This document shows, piece after piece, positions 33,583 to 43,765 of a DNA stretch of 64,000 bases. This stretch comes from Natronomonas salsuginis (lineage in GTDB: Archaea > Halobacteriota > Halobacteria > Halobacteriales > Haloarculaceae): positions 248,001-312,000 of the forward strand of contig NZ_QKNX01000002.1 in NCBI RefSeq assembly GCF_005239135.1, given 5' to 3'. Position 1 is the stretch's first letter. Each line of letters opens with the position of its first letter. The notes beneath the pieces are model-generated. The model did not search any database and was not told where the DNA came from. It worked only from the letters and a program-made list of their open reading frames with translations. The position numbers and the translations under genes were made by a program.

Positions 33583-35061
33583 CTAGTCGCCGAACATCTG
33601 GCGCATCATCGGATGCATCTCCATCAGCTGCTCCTCGGCGATCTCCTCGTAGAGCTTGTAGGTTATGGAGACGGTGAGGAGCAGCCCCGTTCCGGTGACC
33701 TGCCCGATCGTGCCGAGCATGTTGGCCATGACGGCGAGAATCCCGACCAGCGCACCGCCGAGGACGGTGACCTGTGGGATGTAGCGTTCGAGCACCTTCT
33801 CCGTGACGCCCGGCGACTGCCGGAAGCCGGGGATCTGCATCCCGGAGCGCTGGATCTGTTTGGCGGTCGCGTTCGGACCCATCCCGGTCGTTTCGACCCA
33901 GAAGATGGCGAAGATAGCGCCGCCGACGATCATGAACGTCAGGTCGACACCGACACGAACCATGATCTGCCAGGGGGCCGCGGCCGTCTCGCCGAGCCAC
34001 CACATCCAGTCGTTCGGGGAGTAGATCGGGGCGAGATAGTAGAACAGCCCACCGGTCGGTTCGGCGAAGCCCTGTTCGGTCCCGGCGTAATCGCCGAGCC
34101 ACGCGGGCATACCGGCCCACTGGGCGTTAAGAATGCGGCCGAGGAACTGCACGTTCGCCTGCAGCGCGCGAACGAGGATCATCGGCAGGACGCTCGCGTA
34201 GATGAGTTTCACGGGGAAGCGACCGCGAGCGCCCTTGACGCGGGCGTGGCTGAGCGGGATCTCGACGCGGACGGACTCGGCGTAGACGACGATCCCGAAG
34301 ATGAGAAGCGTCGTGATCAACGCGAGCAGCTCGCCGGGACCCAAGAACAGATCGAAAAGCCCGGTTTGGGTCAGCACGGGCCCCATCTCGACATCGCCCG
34401 TGAGGATACCGTACCACCGCGGGAAGAAACCGACGTAGCCCGCACCGAGGCCACTCCACGCGATGAAGCCGCCGATAAGCCGCTGGCTCACACCGGCGAT
34501 GATGAACAACCCGATACCGGAGCCGACGCCCCACTTCGAGATGATCTCGTCCATGTAGAGGATGAGCATGCCGCCGACGAAGATCTGGGCGAACATGATC
34601 CAGCCGAGCACCGAGGCCGACACGCCGAGCGATTCGGCGATCGATTGGCTTGGCTGAAGGAAGCCGGCGAACACCATCGGCAGGCCGGTGAGTACCGTCA
34701 TGACGATGACGAGCATCTTCTGCAGCCCCTGGTACAGTGCCTGATCGCGAGGGTTCTCGTCCGTGTTGAGCCCCAGCAGGTCCGCCCCGCCGAGCAGCTG
34801 CAACACGATGGATGCCGTGACGATCGGACCGATACCGACCTGCAGTATCGATCCCTGCGAACCCGCGAGGATCGTTCGGAACTGCCCGAAGATGTCGGAG
34901 TTCTGGCCCAGCCCGTAGATCCCGACGTTCGTCAGGAAAAAGTACAGCACGAGCACGCCCGCGGTCCACCCGAGCTTCCGCTTGAACGGGACGTGACCCG
35001 TCGGTCGCTCGACGGCGGGCAGCCGCGTGAGTACCGGTTCGGCGGCCTCCTTCCAGCTCAT
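33583..35061 (-). CDS. secY: Preprotein translocase subunit SecY
   Basis: The pore subunit of the Sec translocon, 492 residues with ten hydrophobic segments. Family motifs include AGVLVLYFFLTNVGIYGL in TM1, the plug/TM2 area SQGSILQVGIGPIVTAS, and GLFIIAGV. It is longer than E. coli SecY (443), with extra loop sequence around residues 290-350 (NAQWAGMPAWLGDYAG), an extended external loop common in haloarchaea. Last gene of the spc section, immediately after uL15. Confidence 0.95.
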   Translation of the reverse strand: MSWKEAAEPVLTRLPAVERPTGHVPFKRKLGWTAGVLVLYFFLTNVGIYGLGQNSDIFGQFRTILAGSQGSILQVGIGPIVTASIVLQLLGGADLLGLNTDENPRDQALYQGLQKMLVIVMTVLTGLPMVFAGFLQPSQSIAESLGVSASVLGWIMFAQIFVGGMLILYMDEIISKWGVGSGIGLFIIAGVSQRLIGGFIAWSGLGAGYVGFFPRWYGILTGDVEMGPVLTQTGLFDLFLGPGELLALITTLLIFGIVVYAESVRVEIPLSHARVKGARGRFPVKLIYASVLPMILVRALQANVQFLGRILNAQWAGMPAWLGDYAGTEQGFAEPTGGLFYYLAPIYSPNDWMWWLGETAAAPWQIMVRVGVDLTFMIVGGAIFAIFWVETTGMGPNATAKQIQRSGMQIPGFRQSPGVTEKVLERYIPQVTVLGGALVGILAVMANMLGTIGQVTGTGLLLTVSITYKLYEEIAEEQLMEMHPMMRQMFGD

Positions 35062-35568
35062 TTACGCTTCCTCGTTATCCTCGTCGGTTGTGTCTTTTTC
35101 GGATTCCGCCTCGGCTTCGAGTTCCTCGCCGCGCTCTGTGAGGACGGCCTCGCCGCCGGCCGCGTCGAGCGCCGACGCCGCGCTCTCGGAGAACGCGTCC
35201 GCGACGACCTCGAGTTCGTTGTACACCTGTCCCGCACCGAGAACTTTCACGAGGTCGACGTCGTGGCCGTCCTCGACGAGGTCGCGAGCGTCGACGGCGT
35301 AGCCGTCGCCGGACTCGTCGGCAACGCCGTCGGCGGCGAGGACCGCGATGTCCTCGTCGATCTCGCGAAGATTGACCGTTTCGACGTCACGTCGGGTCTT
35401 TTGGGGCCGTTTGAACCCCGATTTCCCGAGCGGTTCGTAGTTGTGGAACTCGTGTTTGGATCGACCGGCGCGACCGCGGCCACCGCGATGGCCCGCGCCG
35501 CGACGGTTCTTGTGCGTCCCGCCACCGTGCGTTCTGGAACCGCGCTGTCGTCGTTTCTTCGAAGTCAT
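35062..35568 (-). CDS. 50S ribosomal protein uL15
   Basis: A 168-residue large-subunit protein. The basic, Gly-rich N-terminus (KKRRQRGSRTHGGGTHKNRR) threads into 23S rRNA and is followed by the globular GAGQVYNELEVVADAFSESA part. A C-terminal acidic tail (EAEAESEKDTTDEDNEEA) is a haloarchaeal addition. The ATG at 35566-35568 shares its first base with the last base of the uL30 stop codon, and the stop abuts the secY start. Confidence 0.93.
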   Translation of the reverse strand: MTSKKRRQRGSRTHGGGTHKNRRGAGHRGGRGRAGRSKHEFHNYEPLGKSGFKRPQKTRRDVETVNLREIDEDIAVLAADGVADESGDGYAVDARDLVEDGHDVDLVKVLGAGQVYNELEVVADAFSESAASALDAAGGEAVLTERGEELEAEAESEKDTTDEDNEEA

Positions 35569-36032
35569 TATCGCATCGCCTCCAGGAGCTCGTCGATCTC
35601 CTCGGTCGTGTGTTTGCCGAGCTGACCACCCTCCTTGGTCGGGTGTTTGATTCCGTCGTGGCCGCCGCGGGGCGGGTGGAGACGGATCGTCGGGGCGATC
35701 CCCTGCTCTCGAAGCGTCGTCTCCTCGGCGACGAGTGCCTCCGCGAGCGCCGAAACGTCGTCGTAGTCGGTGTGCACTGCGACCCACTCGTCGTCGATAT
35801 CGGCGTCGCCTTCGGCCGGTTCCGCGCGACGGGAGACGAGCAGTTCGACGGTCTCGAGCGACGGTTCGCCGTGGGCGACCCAGTCGTTGACCTTCGTCAC
35901 CATGCCGCCGTAGGTGTCCGTCTCAGGGACGAACGTCGCGTGGTTGACGCGGTGGAGATTGAGCATGCCGAGCGTGTCGCGAACTGCGGCGCTCTGGTTG
36001 ACTTCGCCGCGTAGTTGGACGATCGCCCTCAT
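35568..36032 (-). CDS. 50S ribosomal protein uL30
   Basis: A 154-residue archaeal/eukaryotic-type L30, about 2.5 times the bacterial length. It starts [13 protein letters not shown], has [15 protein letters not shown] in the core, and ends in the archaeal extension [17 protein letters not shown] followed by the [11 protein letters not shown] helix. It overlaps uS5 by 4 bases upstream and uL15 by 1 base downstream. Confidence 0.94.
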   Translation of the reverse strand: MRAIVQLRGEVNQSAAVRDTLGMLNLHRVNHATFVPETDTYGGMVTKVNDWVAHGEPSLETVELLVSRRAEPAEGDADIDDEWVAVHTDYDDVSALAEALVAEETTLREQGIAPTIRLHPPRGGHDGIKHPTKEGGQLGKHTTEEIDELLEAMR

Positions 36033-36664
36033 TCTTGGGCCTCCCGACGGATCTTCCGAGTGTGCTCCGGTGTCCGCGACTCCGACGCGTTCTGCAGGGC
36101 GTTGTAGGTCGCCTTCGCGAGGTTGAGCGTCGTTCGCGTGTTACCGTGACACTTCGTCCAGGCGTCCTCGACGCCGGCGAGCTCGAGCACGTGTCGAACA
36201 GTCGGCGCCGCGGCCAGCCCGAGTCCGCGCGGAGCGGGTTCGAGCACGACTTCGACGGAGCCAGCCTTGCCGGTCGTCCGCCGCATCAGGGAGTTTCGAC
36301 CGCCGGGACGGTCCTCCCACGAGCCCGAGCCGAGCGGAACGTCGATGATGTTCAGCTTCGCGACCTCGATCGCCTTCTGGATCGCGCCGCCGACCTGATC
36401 GTCGCGGCCCTGCGCGTAGCCGACGTAGCCGTCGCGGTTTCCGACCGCGACGACACACCGGAACTTCACGCGCCGACCGGAGTCGGTCATCCGCTGGACC
36501 ATGTTGATGTCCAGCACCTCGTCCTCCAGCCCCGGTAGGAGCTGATCGACGATCTTCGGTTCCTTCAGCGGGAGCCCAGACTGCAGGGCCTCGCGCATCG
36601 ATGTGATGTCGCCGTCCGCTACCTTTCGTCCGAGCCGCGTTCGCGGCTCCCATCCGTTACTCAT
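36029..36664 (-). CDS. 30S ribosomal protein uS5
   Basis: A 211-residue small-subunit protein involved in decoding accuracy. The S5 N-terminal dsRBD-like domain ([19 protein letters not shown]) is followed by a C-terminal ribosomal-fold domain with [18 protein letters not shown]. The archaeal N-terminal extension [15 protein letters not shown] is present. It overlaps both uL18 and uL30 by 4 bases. Confidence 0.95.
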   Translation of the reverse strand: MSNGWEPRTRLGRKVADGDITSMREALQSGLPLKEPKIVDQLLPGLEDEVLDINMVQRMTDSGRRVKFRCVVAVGNRDGYVGYAQGRDDQVGGAIQKAIEVAKLNIIDVPLGSGSWEDRPGGRNSLMRRTTGKAGSVEVVLEPAPRGLGLAAAPTVRHVLELAGVEDAWTKCHGNTRTTLNLAKATYNALQNASESRTPEHTRKIRREAQE

Positions 36665-37215
36665 AGTTCATCCTCCAGGCGCTCTCGCACCTCATCAAAG
36701 TGAGCCGGAAGCTCCGTCGCGTCGAAGTCGTGGCCGTAGAGCTCGTCGTCGAGCGATTCGGCGTACTCCGCGATGTGCGAACCGCGGGTCCGCTGCCAGT
36801 CGGCGAAGACATCCTCGTTGTGCGGGATCTCCAGCCCTGCGTCGATTGCACCTTCCTGTACTGCGAACACCTTGTTGCCGGGCGTCGCGGTGTTGAGCCC
36901 GATGTCGAGCACGGCCTCCTCGAGGCCGGCGTCGACCGCGCGCTTGCCGGCCAGATAGCCGGTCAGGTACGCGGCTGGCAGATTACCCGTCGGGGCCTCC
37001 CAACCGAACGCCGAGAGGTCGTTCGACGAAGCGCTCGCCACCGTTTCGTCACCGCTTTGACCCGTAACGACCAGCTGCGCCCTGGTGTGGTTGTTGCTCT
37101 TGCGAGCGACCAGTCGTGGCTTGCCGGATTTCAGCAGGCGCAACCTCTGATGGTAGTTCGTCCGGGCCTCGCGGCGACGCCGCATCGGCACCGTGTATCG
37201 TGGTCCTGTCGCCAT
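36661..37215 (-). CDS. 50S ribosomal protein uL18
   Basis: A 184-residue 5S-rRNA-binding protein, archaeal (L5e-like) type. The basic start [20 protein letters not shown] is followed by [18 protein letters not shown] and the family segment [13 protein letters not shown]. The C-terminal acidic helix is longer than in bacteria. It overlaps eL19 by 1 base and uS5 by 4. Confidence 0.94.
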   Translation of the reverse strand: MATGPRYTVPMRRRREARTNYHQRLRLLKSGKPRLVARKSNNHTRAQLVVTGQSGDETVASASSNDLSAFGWEAPTGNLPAAYLTGYLAGKRAVDAGLEEAVLDIGLNTATPGNKVFAVQEGAIDAGLEIPHNEDVFADWQRTRGSHIAEYAESLDDELYGHDFDATELPAHFDEVRERLEDEL

Positions 37216-37664
37216 TATTGTTCACCGTAGTTGTCCGCGATATATCGGTTCAGGTCCGCGACGCTGTCGAACTCGCCGCCGCTGGCCATGTCGTACAGCT
37301 TGCGGTACTGTGAACCGTCGATGTCGCCGTCCTCGCGCAGCTCGCGCAGCTCGCGACGCTGTGCGCGAATCCGGCTCCGCCAGTCGTCCTTTCGGTTCTG
37401 TCTGCCGCCCGCTTTCCCCTTCCGGGACCCGTGTCCCTTCCGGTGGCCGTAGGCGCGCTTTTTCTGCCGTTCGCGCGCTCGACCGCGGGAGTTGCTCTTC
37501 GCGTCCGTTGCCTGGATGACGCCGGAATCGATGAGTTCGCGCACGTCGTCGCGCGTGATCGCGTCTGCGATCTCCGCTTGCGCGTCGGGATCGAGTCGAA
37601 CACGGTTCTTACCGACGCCGAGAATGTCGGCAGCGAGTCGTTTCTGTGCCTTCAGATCACTCAT
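37215..37664 (-). CDS. 50S ribosomal protein eL19
   Basis: A 149-residue archaeal/eukaryotic-only protein. It starts [20 protein letters not shown], followed by the D-P-D-A-Q segment and a highly basic middle ([20 protein letters not shown]). The long C-terminal helix lies along the rRNA. The ATG at 37662-37664 overlaps the end of eL32 by 4 bases. Confidence 0.94.
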   Translation of the reverse strand: MSDLKAQKRLAADILGVGKNRVRLDPDAQAEIADAITRDDVRELIDSGVIQATDAKSNSRGRARERQKKRAYGHRKGHGSRKGKAGGRQNRKDDWRSRIRAQRRELRELREDGDIDGSQYRKLYDMASGGEFDSVADLNRYIADNYGEQ

Positions 37665-38380
37665 TCTTCGACCTCCACTTCGACGTAGGTCGGGTTGAGA
37701 ACGCGGATCCCTGCCTCCTCGGCGAGCTCTTCGATGCGCTCTCGCTTTCGGGCGCCGACCGTCGAGCCGATTCGAATCGCCTCGCGATCGCCGTCGATAC
37801 CGTCGACGTCGTCCGGCGTCTCGACGTGGACTTCCTCGAAGCCGCTCGGGTGACGGCCACGGATCGCCTTGGGCGTCCGGTAGCCGGCCTCGACTTTCGG
37901 GCCTTTGCCCTTGTAGCCGCGGCGCTGCTTCGAGAGACCGCCACGCGGGCGTCGCCACGACGTCGGGGTCCGCTTTTTCATGTGGTAGTCCTGTCGGTTG
38001 AACTGCGGTTTGCCGACGCGCTCGCGCTGTGCGAGCAGTCGATCTTCGTCGTCGGAGAGCTCCGGAGTCTTGTCTGCCAGCCCGCGGGGCTGCAGTTCCG
38101 TCTCGACGTCCTCGTCGACCTTCTCGGCCGCCTCAGGCGTCTCGTCTTCGACTTCGGCCTCCGTTTCGTCGGCGACCTCGAGATCGCCGACATCGGCTTT
38201 GATCCGCGCCGCGAGCGCGTTGCCGATCCCGTCGACCCCGGCGAGCTCCTCCTGTGTGAGCTCGCGGATGTCGTCGACGGTTTCGATGCCCGCCTCGCGG
38301 AGCTGTTCTGCCTTCGCGTCGCCGACGCCGCTGATGTCGGTCAGCTCCTCGTACTCGTCTTCGTGTTCCTCGTCGCTCAT
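37661..38380 (-). CDS. 50S ribosomal protein eL32 with helix-hairpin-helix leader
   Basis: A 239-residue protein. The C-terminal part from about residue 110 is the conserved eL32 ([19 protein letters not shown] and [16 protein letters not shown]). The first 65 residues form a helix-hairpin-helix domain ([19 protein letters not shown] and [20 protein letters not shown]). An acidic linker ([20 protein letters not shown]) joins them. HhH leaders on eL32 occur in haloarchaea; their role on the ribosome is not established. Four-base overlaps on both sides. Confidence 0.93.
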   Translation of the reverse strand: MSDEEHEDEYEELTDISGVGDAKAEQLREAGIETVDDIRELTQEELAGVDGIGNALAARIKADVGDLEVADETEAEVEDETPEAAEKVDEDVETELQPRGLADKTPELSDDEDRLLAQRERVGKPQFNRQDYHMKKRTPTSWRRPRGGLSKQRRGYKGKGPKVEAGYRTPKAIRGRHPSGFEEVHVETPDDVDGIDGDREAIRIGSTVGARKRERIEELAEEAGIRVLNPTYVEVEVEE

Positions 38381-38913
38381 TTGGCCTCACCTCGATCGGG
38401 CATTCCCGTGATGTAGACGCCGTCTTGGAAGACGCGAGTATCCTTATCGGAGACGCGTGTCAGCTGTTCGATGTCCGCGGCCGTCTGACCGACGTCCTCG
38501 ATGTTCGGACCGCTGATCGTCAGTTCCTCGCCGTCGACCGAAACCTCGGTGTCGCCGCGGATCGGCGTCCGTCGCGGCGCTCGCTCGCCGAGGAAGTTCT
38601 CGATGACGACCTCGCCGTCCTGAACGGAGACTTGCATCGGGAAGTGAGAGTAGAACACTTCCATGTTGTACTCCCACCCGTCGGTCACACCGTAGAGCAT
38701 GTTCCGCACGTGGCTCTCGAAGGTGCCGACCGTCGAGTTCGTTTTCGCGTTGTCGTCGTCGGATTCGATCACGACTGCGTCGCCGTCCACCGTGACCGCG
38801 ATGTCGGGGTACCAGAGGCGTCGCGTGACGCTCCCGTTCGTCCCCTCGACGGTCAACTCGAGGTGGTCCATCGTCACCGTGACCTCGTCCGGTATGTCGA
38901 TTTCTTTGCGCAT
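38377..38913 (-). CDS. 50S ribosomal protein uL6
   Basis: A 178-residue two-domain L6. [20 protein letters not shown] opens the first domain. Between the repeats is [19 protein letters not shown]. The second domain includes [19 protein letters not shown], a conserved rRNA-contact stretch. Located two bases after uS8 and overlapping eL32 by 4. Confidence 0.95.
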   Translation of the reverse strand: MRKEIDIPDEVTVTMDHLELTVEGTNGSVTRRLWYPDIAVTVDGDAVVIESDDDNAKTNSTVGTFESHVRNMLYGVTDGWEYNMEVFYSHFPMQVSVQDGEVVIENFLGERAPRRTPIRGDTEVSVDGEELTISGPNIEDVGQTAADIEQLTRVSDKDTRVFQDGVYITGMPDRGEAK

Positions 38914-38915
38914 TG

Positions 38916-39308
38916 TCAGTATACGTAGGCGATTACCTGTCCACCGATGCCCTGTTCGCGGGCCTCGTAGTGGCTCATGACGCCGTGGCTGGTCGTGACG
39001 ATGAGCGTCCCGTAGTCACGGGCGGGGAGGAACCGCTTCTCCCACTTCTCGAACTCGTCCGCGCCCGCCGAGTAGCGGGGCTTGACCGCGCCACACTCGT
39101 TGATAGCGCCTTTCAGTTCGACCTCGAATCGTCCGGCTTTACCGTCGTCGACGAACTGGAAGCCGCCGACGTACCCGCGGTCGTAAAAGACCTCGAGTAC
39201 GGAGCCGATTTCGTTCGAGGCGGGCTGTATCGTCTGGTCTAAGTGGCCGACGCTTTCGGCGTTGTCGAGCCCCGAGAGCGCGCTGGCCAGTGGATCGTTG
39301 TCCGCCAT
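38916..39308 (-). CDS. 30S ribosomal protein uS8
   Basis: A 130-residue 16S-rRNA-binding protein. It starts [18 protein letters not shown] and ends with the family C-terminus [19 protein letters not shown] then QVIAYVY. It follows uS14 with only two bases between. Confidence 0.95.
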   Translation of the reverse strand: MADNDPLASALSGLDNAESVGHLDQTIQPASNEIGSVLEVFYDRGYVGGFQFVDDGKAGRFEVELKGAINECGAVKPRYSAGADEFEKWEKRFLPARDYGTLIVTTSHGVMSHYEAREQGIGGQVIAYVY

Positions 39309-39310
39309 TG

Positions 39311-39484
39311 TTAGCTGTACTTGTTGAAGCCCATGCCGCGGGCGATCTCTCTGAAACACTGTCGGCACAGCCAGATGTCGTACTTGCCGACGAGTCCCTG
39401 TTGGCGCCCACAGCGCTGGCACGATTCGAGCTGGCCGGTCCGCTTTGCGACCTGCTCGCCCGTCTGTTGGTCTGATTCGCTCAT
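39311..39484 (-). CDS. 30S ribosomal protein uS14 (zinc type)
   Basis: A 57-residue frame with four cysteines in CQRCG and CRQCF, the zinc-binding form of S14, ending in [16 protein letters not shown] at 39482-39484, TAA at 39311-39313. It overlaps uL5 by 4 bases. Confidence 0.94.
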   Translation of the reverse strand: MSESDQQTGEQVAKRTGQLESCQRCGRQQGLVGKYDIWLCRQCFREIARGMGFNKYS

Positions 39485-40023
39485 GCTGAGTCCTCCGCCG
39501 CAACGTCGATGTCGAAGCTCGATTCGAGGAACGCGATCGCATCCTCGGCCGTCAGCTGATGGTTCGCCGGGATCGGACGGGCGACCTTGTCGCGCTTGCG
39601 AACGCGGTAGCCGGGCCGTACCAAGTTCACCGTCACGTCGAGTCCGAAGATCCCGATGTCCGGGTCGTACTCTTGGCTCGGGAAGTCGGTATGCTCCTCG
39701 ACGCCGAAGCTGAAGTTGCCGGTCTCGTCGAACTGCGATTCGCGAAGTTCGGCGAGCGGCAGCGCGGTCTCGAGGAACTCCGCGGCGGCCTCACCACGGA
39801 GCGTGACCTTCGCACCGATCGGATCGCCCTCGCGGACGTTGAAGTCCTGGATGGTCCGTTTCGCCGTCGTTCGAACCGGCCGTTGGCCGGCGACCTCTGC
39901 GAGAATGTCCTCGGCGAGGGCGAGCGGCTCACCGCCGCGACCGACGCCCATGTGGACGACGACCTTCTCGACGGTCGGTTCGCGCATCTCGTGGAACTCG
40001 CCCGACTCGAGTTCGGAGCTCAT
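39481..40023 (-). CDS. 50S ribosomal protein uL5
   Basis: A 180-residue 5S-rRNA-binding protein. Family motifs: [17 protein letters not shown] near the N-terminus, [21 protein letters not shown], and [22 protein letters not shown]. It overlaps eS4 and uS14 by 4 bases each. Confidence 0.95.
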   Translation of the reverse strand: MSSELESGEFHEMREPTVEKVVVHMGVGRGGEPLALAEDILAEVAGQRPVRTTAKRTIQDFNVREGDPIGAKVTLRGEAAAEFLETALPLAELRESQFDETGNFSFGVEEHTDFPSQEYDPDIGIFGLDVTVNLVRPGYRVRKRDKVARPIPANHQLTAEDAIAFLESSFDIDVAAEDSA

Positions 40024-40805
40024 TCCGCATCACCGTCCTCGACGTCGTCCGCGTCGGCCTCCGACTCGTCGTCCGCAGCGTCGTCGGCCGACCCGGCGTC
40101 CGTATCCTCGTCGGTGAAGTTCTCGTCGATGACGACGACGTACTCCTCGACCGTCTCGAAGCGTTCGTCGCCGTCGACGGCGTCGATGAGCACGTTGTTG
40201 GCCGACGATCCAGGCGTGACCTGAATCTCGTCGACCGTACCGATTCGGCCCGCATGGGAGCCGCTAACGGCCGTGACGAGCGCGCCCTCCTCGTAGGTGA
40301 AGTGTGCGACGATGTCGTCGCCCTCGTTGGCGACGACGATGGAGTCGTTCGCGTCGTACGCCGTCGCGTCGTCGACGAGCAGCGTCTCACCGTCGTGGAG
40401 CGCGAGCTGCGTGGCGCCGCCGGCGACCTGCGTCTTGCCGACGATCTTGCCGAGCTTCGAGTCTGCGCTCTCGGCGTCGATGGGGGTCAACGAGAGCCGT
40501 CCACCCTCGTCGGGGAACACGCGGTAGTACTCCTCGCGCTCTTGGAACGCCAGGATGTCGAACATCCCGATCGGTCGTCGCTCGTCGGAGACCGCCTTCC
40601 CGTTGACCAGAACGCTGTCCTGACCGAGCGCGAAGCGGGCTTCCTTCTTCGAGTCGACGTAGCCGAGCACGTCGCGCAGGACGATCAGGAGCGGAACTCC
40701 TGCCGCACCGTGCGGACCCGCCGCGGCCTTCGTCGTGTATGTCTCTTCTTTCCGTTCGACCGGCCACGATTTCGGGACGGCCAGTCGTTTCTGATGTTTC
40801 GTCAT
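40020..40805 (-). CDS. 30S ribosomal protein eS4 with acidic tail
   Basis: A 261-residue archaeal/eukaryotic S4e. It starts [19 protein letters not shown] and has the S4-like segment [23 protein letters not shown] segment follows ([17 protein letters not shown]). The last 40 residues are almost entirely Asp/Glu/Ala, a halophilic tail not found in non-halophiles. Overlaps uL24 and uL5 by 4 bases. Confidence 0.94.
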   Translation of the reverse strand: MTKHQKRLAVPKSWPVERKEETYTTKAAAGPHGAAGVPLLIVLRDVLGYVDSKKEARFALGQDSVLVNGKAVSDERRPIGMFDILAFQEREEYYRVFPDEGGRLSLTPIDAESADSKLGKIVGKTQVAGGATQLALHDGETLLVDDATAYDANDSIVVANEGDDIVAHFTYEEGALVTAVSGSHAGRIGTVDEIQVTPGSSANNVLIDAVDGDERFETVEEYVVVIDENFTDEDTDAGSADDAADDESEADADDVEDGDAE

Positions 40806-41164
40806 TCGGTATCCTCCTCGGCTTCGAGTCGCGCCTCGCGAACGTCGTCGTCGAGGTCGAGTTCGGTCACCTGAACGTTGCTCGCCTCGAGCGGACGGGG
40901 AACCTCTTCGCCGTCCGCCGTCTCGAGTGTCACGTCCTCGACGTGGATCGTCGCCGAGCGGAGATCCACGTGGACGACCTCACCGGACTCGCCGGAGAAA
41001 TCGCCGCGTTGAACCTCGACCGTATCGCCCGCGTTGACGCGGACGCTACGCTGGCCGTACTCATCGCGAAGATCCGGCGACAGCGATGCACGAACCTGCT
41101 TTTGCTTTTCGTGCAGCGGGGCGCGTTCCTGTCGATTGCGCTGTTTGCGTGGTTGTCGTGTCAT
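40802..41164 (-). CDS. 50S ribosomal protein uL24
   Basis: A 120-residue KOW-domain protein. It starts [20 protein letters not shown] and has the KOW turn [19 protein letters not shown]. An assembly-initiator of the large subunit. It follows uL14 by three bases. Confidence 0.94.
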   Translation of the reverse strand: MTRQPRKQRNRQERAPLHEKQKQVRASLSPDLRDEYGQRSVRVNAGDTVEVQRGDFSGESGEVVHVDLRSATIHVEDVTLETADGEEVPRPLEASNVQVTELDLDDDVREARLEAEEDTE

Positions 41165-41167
41165 GGT

Positions 41168-41566
41168 CTATACGATCATCGTCGCCGTCGAGGCGATGCT
41201 TCCGAAGCGTTCTGCGACCTCGCGGGCGATCGGGCCCTTGAGTTCGGTTCCTCGGGGGTCTTCGTTCTCGTCGACGATGACGGCCGCGTTGTCTTCGAAT
41301 TTGACGCGAGTGCCGTCGGGTCGTCGGATCGGCTTGCGCTGGCGGATGATGACCGCTTCGAGCACCTGCCGTCGCATCTCCGGGGTCCCCTTCGTGACCG
41401 AGACGGTCACCTTGTCACCGAGTCCCGCCTTCGGATGGCGGTTCTTGGTGCCGGAGTACCCGGAGGTGGAGATGACGCGCAGTTCGCGTGCGCCGGTGTT
41501 GTCGGCGCATGTGACGAGCGAGCCCTTCTCCAGTCCTTGCGTCACGTCGGCATTGAGTGCCTCCAT
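41168..41566 (-). CDS. 50S ribosomal protein uL14
   Basis: A 132-residue beta-barrel protein. Signatures are [19 protein letters not shown] and [20 protein letters not shown], and it ends [11 protein letters not shown]. Its first base overlaps the last base of uS17. Confidence 0.95.
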   Translation of the reverse strand: MEALNADVTQGLEKGSLVTCADNTGARELRVISTSGYSGTKNRHPKAGLGDKVTVSVTKGTPEMRRQVLEAVIIRQRKPIRRPDGTRVKFEDNAAVIVDENEDPRGTELKGPIAREVAERFGSIASTATMIV

Positions 41567-41910
41567 CAGGCATCACCCTCCGTGACCTCGACCACGACGT
41601 GGCTCTTCGTCTTCGAGAGCGGTCGCGTCTCTGCTATCTTCACGTTGTCGCCGACGGAAAGCGGCTCCAGTACCCCCGGCACGTGCGCCGGAATCTTCGA
41701 TCGTCGTTTCATGTAACGATCGTATTTGGGTACGTTCACCTCGTACTCCCGCTCGACGACGACGGTACGGTCCATGTCAGTCGAGACGACCGTTCCCTCG
41801 ATGACCTGCCCGCGAACGGGCAGCTCACCGTAGAACGGACACGTCTCGTAGTCGTACTCCTCCGGATTTTCGGGTTCCGGAGGCTGTGTTACGTCGAGTC
41901 CTATTGCCAT
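41566..41910 (-). CDS. 30S ribosomal protein uS17
   Basis: A 114-residue OB-fold protein. The archaeal N-terminal extension ([20 protein letters not shown]) leads into [20 protein letters not shown], and the C-terminal strand reads [20 protein letters not shown]. It starts 10 bases inside the end of the RNase P gene. Confidence 0.95.
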   Translation of the reverse strand: MAIGLDVTQPPEPENPEEYDYETCPFYGELPVRGQVIEGTVVSTDMDRTVVVEREYEVNVPKYDRYMKRRSKIPAHVPGVLEPLSVGDNVKIAETRPLSKTKSHVVVEVTEGDA

Positions 41911-42179
41911 AGTGAACCTCTGTGTGTTTCGGTGCGGAGCGCGGGGCGCGCGAGTAGCCGATCGCCCTCGACGGCCACGGTGGCCGTCTCCAGGACGAAC
42001 CGGAACGTCGTCCCCGCCTTCGGCACCTGTTTGACCCCATCGCTCGTCGCCACGAGCAGCGTCCGCATCGTCTCGTCGCGAACGCAGCCGCTAATCCCGA
42101 TCAGATCGGGATTGGTCGCGTCCGTGACTGTCACGTCCAAACCGGCAAGTTCGTGGCGGGCGAGCGATTCGGGGGTCAT
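41901..42179 (-). CDS. rnp1: Ribonuclease P protein component 1 (Rpp29/Pop4)
   Basis: A 92-residue protein subunit of archaeal RNase P, which removes tRNA 5' leaders. It is a small Sm-like barrel with the pattern [20 protein letters not shown] and [11 protein letters not shown]. Location between uL29 and uS17 is the conserved archaeal position. The 10-base overlap with uS17 is in a different frame. Confidence 0.9.
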   Translation of the reverse strand: MTPESLARHELAGLDVTVTDATNPDLIGISGCVRDETMRTLLVATSDGVKQVPKAGTTFRFVLETATVAVEGDRLLARPALRTETHRGSLWQ

Positions 42180-42385
42180 TCGTCGAAGTCGCCCTCCTCT
42201 CGCTGCACCGTCTTCAGGCGAGCGATCGTTCGTTTCAGTTCGCCGATGCGGCCCGGGTTCTCGGGCGCACCGCCGGCGGCCAGAACGGCCTTCTCGTTGA
42301 GCAACTCCGTTTTGAGCTGTTCGAGCTCCGCCTCGCGCTCGGCGGGCGTCATGTCACGGATCTCGTCGACGTGAAGGATCGCCAT
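42176..42385 (-). CDS. 50S ribosomal protein uL29
   Basis: A 69-residue two-helix protein located at the exit tunnel. It starts [18 protein letters not shown], and [15 protein letters not shown] is the second helix. The ATG at 42383-42385 was chosen over an in-frame GTG two codons earlier. Confidence 0.93.
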   Translation of the reverse strand: MAILHVDEIRDMTPAEREAELEQLKTELLNEKAVLAAGGAPENPGRIGELKRTIARLKTVQREEGDFDE

Positions 42386-42387
42386 CG

Positions 42388-43299
42388 TCACTCGTCCTCC
42401 TCGTCAGCGTCCTCGGATTCCATCTCGTCGAGGAGCTCTTCCGCTTCGGCCTCGACATCCTCGTCGAGCTCCTCGACATCGAGTTCCTCCGCATCGTCCG
42501 CGGCCGTCTCGGCATCGCCGGTTTCGGCCTCGAGTTCGTCGTCGATTATCTCCTCTTCGGGGACTTCCTCGACGGCGTCGCTCGTCTCCTCGTCGATGAC
42601 GTCTTCGGGGGCCGCGCCGACCGGCTCGGCCTCAGCGTCCTCGGGTGCGTCGAGCAGTTCCTCGACGTCGCCCTCGGGCTCCTCGATGAAGTCCTCGACC
42701 TCGACGCCCTCGTAGATCTCGAAGTCGTCGGGGAGTTCCGCGTCCGGCGGAATGATCTTCACCTGCACGCCGATTGTCCCCAGCTTCATCACTGCGGTAC
42801 CGATACCGCTGTCGACGATCGTCTCGGCGGGTTCGCCGTTGTGTTTGATGTAGCCGCGGTTGAACTTCTCGACGCGCGAGCGAGCGCCCGTGACCTTCCC
42901 GCTGAGGACGATCTCGGCGCCGAGAGCGCCCGAGTCCATGATGCGGTCGATCGTCGTGTGGCCGGCCTTCCGGAAGTACCAGCCGCGCTCGAGCGCGTTC
43001 GCCAGTCGGTCCGCGACGATCTGCGCGTTGAGATCGGGCTCGTCGACCTCCTGTACGTCGATCTGTGGATCGTCGAGGTCGAACTCCTCCTCGAGCGTCG
43101 AGGTGATCTTCCGGATGTTCTTGCCGCCCTTTCCGATGACCATTCCGGGCTTTTCGGCCTTCAGAACGATCTGCGTACCCATCGGAGTCTTGACCACGTC
43201 CATGCCACCGTAGCCGGCTCGGGAGAGCTCGGCGGCGAAGAACTCGTCGATCTGTGTCCGCTGAAGCCCGTCCTCGATGAATTGGTGTTCGTCTGCCAT
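42388..43299 (-). CDS. 30S ribosomal protein uS3 with long acidic tail
   Basis: A 303-residue small-subunit protein. The KH domain carries VIGKGGKN (residues 54-61) and the C-terminal domain ends near IIPPDAELP (182-190). Residues about 195-303 are an almost pure Glu/Asp/Ala tail ending [10 protein letters not shown], about one third of the protein. The tail is far longer than in most homologues. It overlaps uL22 by 1 base. Confidence 0.95.
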   Translation of the reverse strand: MADEHQFIEDGLQRTQIDEFFAAELSRAGYGGMDVVKTPMGTQIVLKAEKPGMVIGKGGKNIRKITSTLEEEFDLDDPQIDVQEVDEPDLNAQIVADRLANALERGWYFRKAGHTTIDRIMDSGALGAEIVLSGKVTGARSRVEKFNRGYIKHNGEPAETIVDSGIGTAVMKLGTIGVQVKIIPPDAELPDDFEIYEGVEVEDFIEEPEGDVEELLDAPEDAEAEPVGAAPEDVIDEETSDAVEEVPEEEIIDDELEAETGDAETAADDAEELDVEELDEDVEAEAEELLDEMESEDADEEDE

Positions 43300-43763
43300 T
43301 ATTCGTCGTCCTCCTCCCGCAGGACGAGTTCGACGTCGACCTGTGGGGTGTTCCACGGAGAGGCGCGACCGAAGGCCCGTGACTTCTGACCGGGGGACTC
43401 CCCGACTTTGTGCGCCGCGACGTGTTCGATCGTCATGGTTTCGCCGTCGAAGCCCTGATGATCGGCGTTATTCGTCGCGTTCTCAAGGAGATTGAGGAAC
43501 TCCTTGGAGGCCTTCTCTGGGTATCGTCCCGCGTCCCAGCCGTCGATGTCGTTTCGGTGGCCGACACCGCTGTTGTGGGATTTGAACGGGACGGATCGCT
43601 CGCCTTCGACGACGGCTTCGAGATACTCGACGGCGTCGCCGGCGATCATGCCCTTGATCTCCCGTGCGATCTCCTTGCTGTGCTTGTGACTCATGTGACG
43701 CTCCCGGAGCATGGCTTTCGCCGTGGAGTCCGGATCCGCGTCGACACTGTAGCTGATTCCCAT
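43299..43763 (-). CDS. 50S ribosomal protein uL22
   Basis: A 154-residue exit-tunnel protein of the archaeal/eukaryotic (L17e) type. It starts GISYSVDADPDSTAKAMLRE, has KSHNSGVGHRNDIDGWDAGR in the centre, and the tunnel-loop/C-terminal part reads SRAFGRASPWNTPQVDVELV. Two bases follow the uS19 stop. Confidence 0.94.
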   Translation of the reverse strand: MGISYSVDADPDSTAKAMLRERHMSHKHSKEIAREIKGMIAGDAVEYLEAVVEGERSVPFKSHNSGVGHRNDIDGWDAGRYPEKASKEFLNLLENATNNADHQGFDGETMTIEHVAAHKVGESPGQKSRAFGRASPWNTPQVDVELVLREEDDE

Positions 43764-43765
43764 GG

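Noticed and set aside
33373-35625. 750-residue plus-strand frame
   Set aside because: Antisense to secY and uL15; His/Arg/Asp-rich with no recognisable domain.
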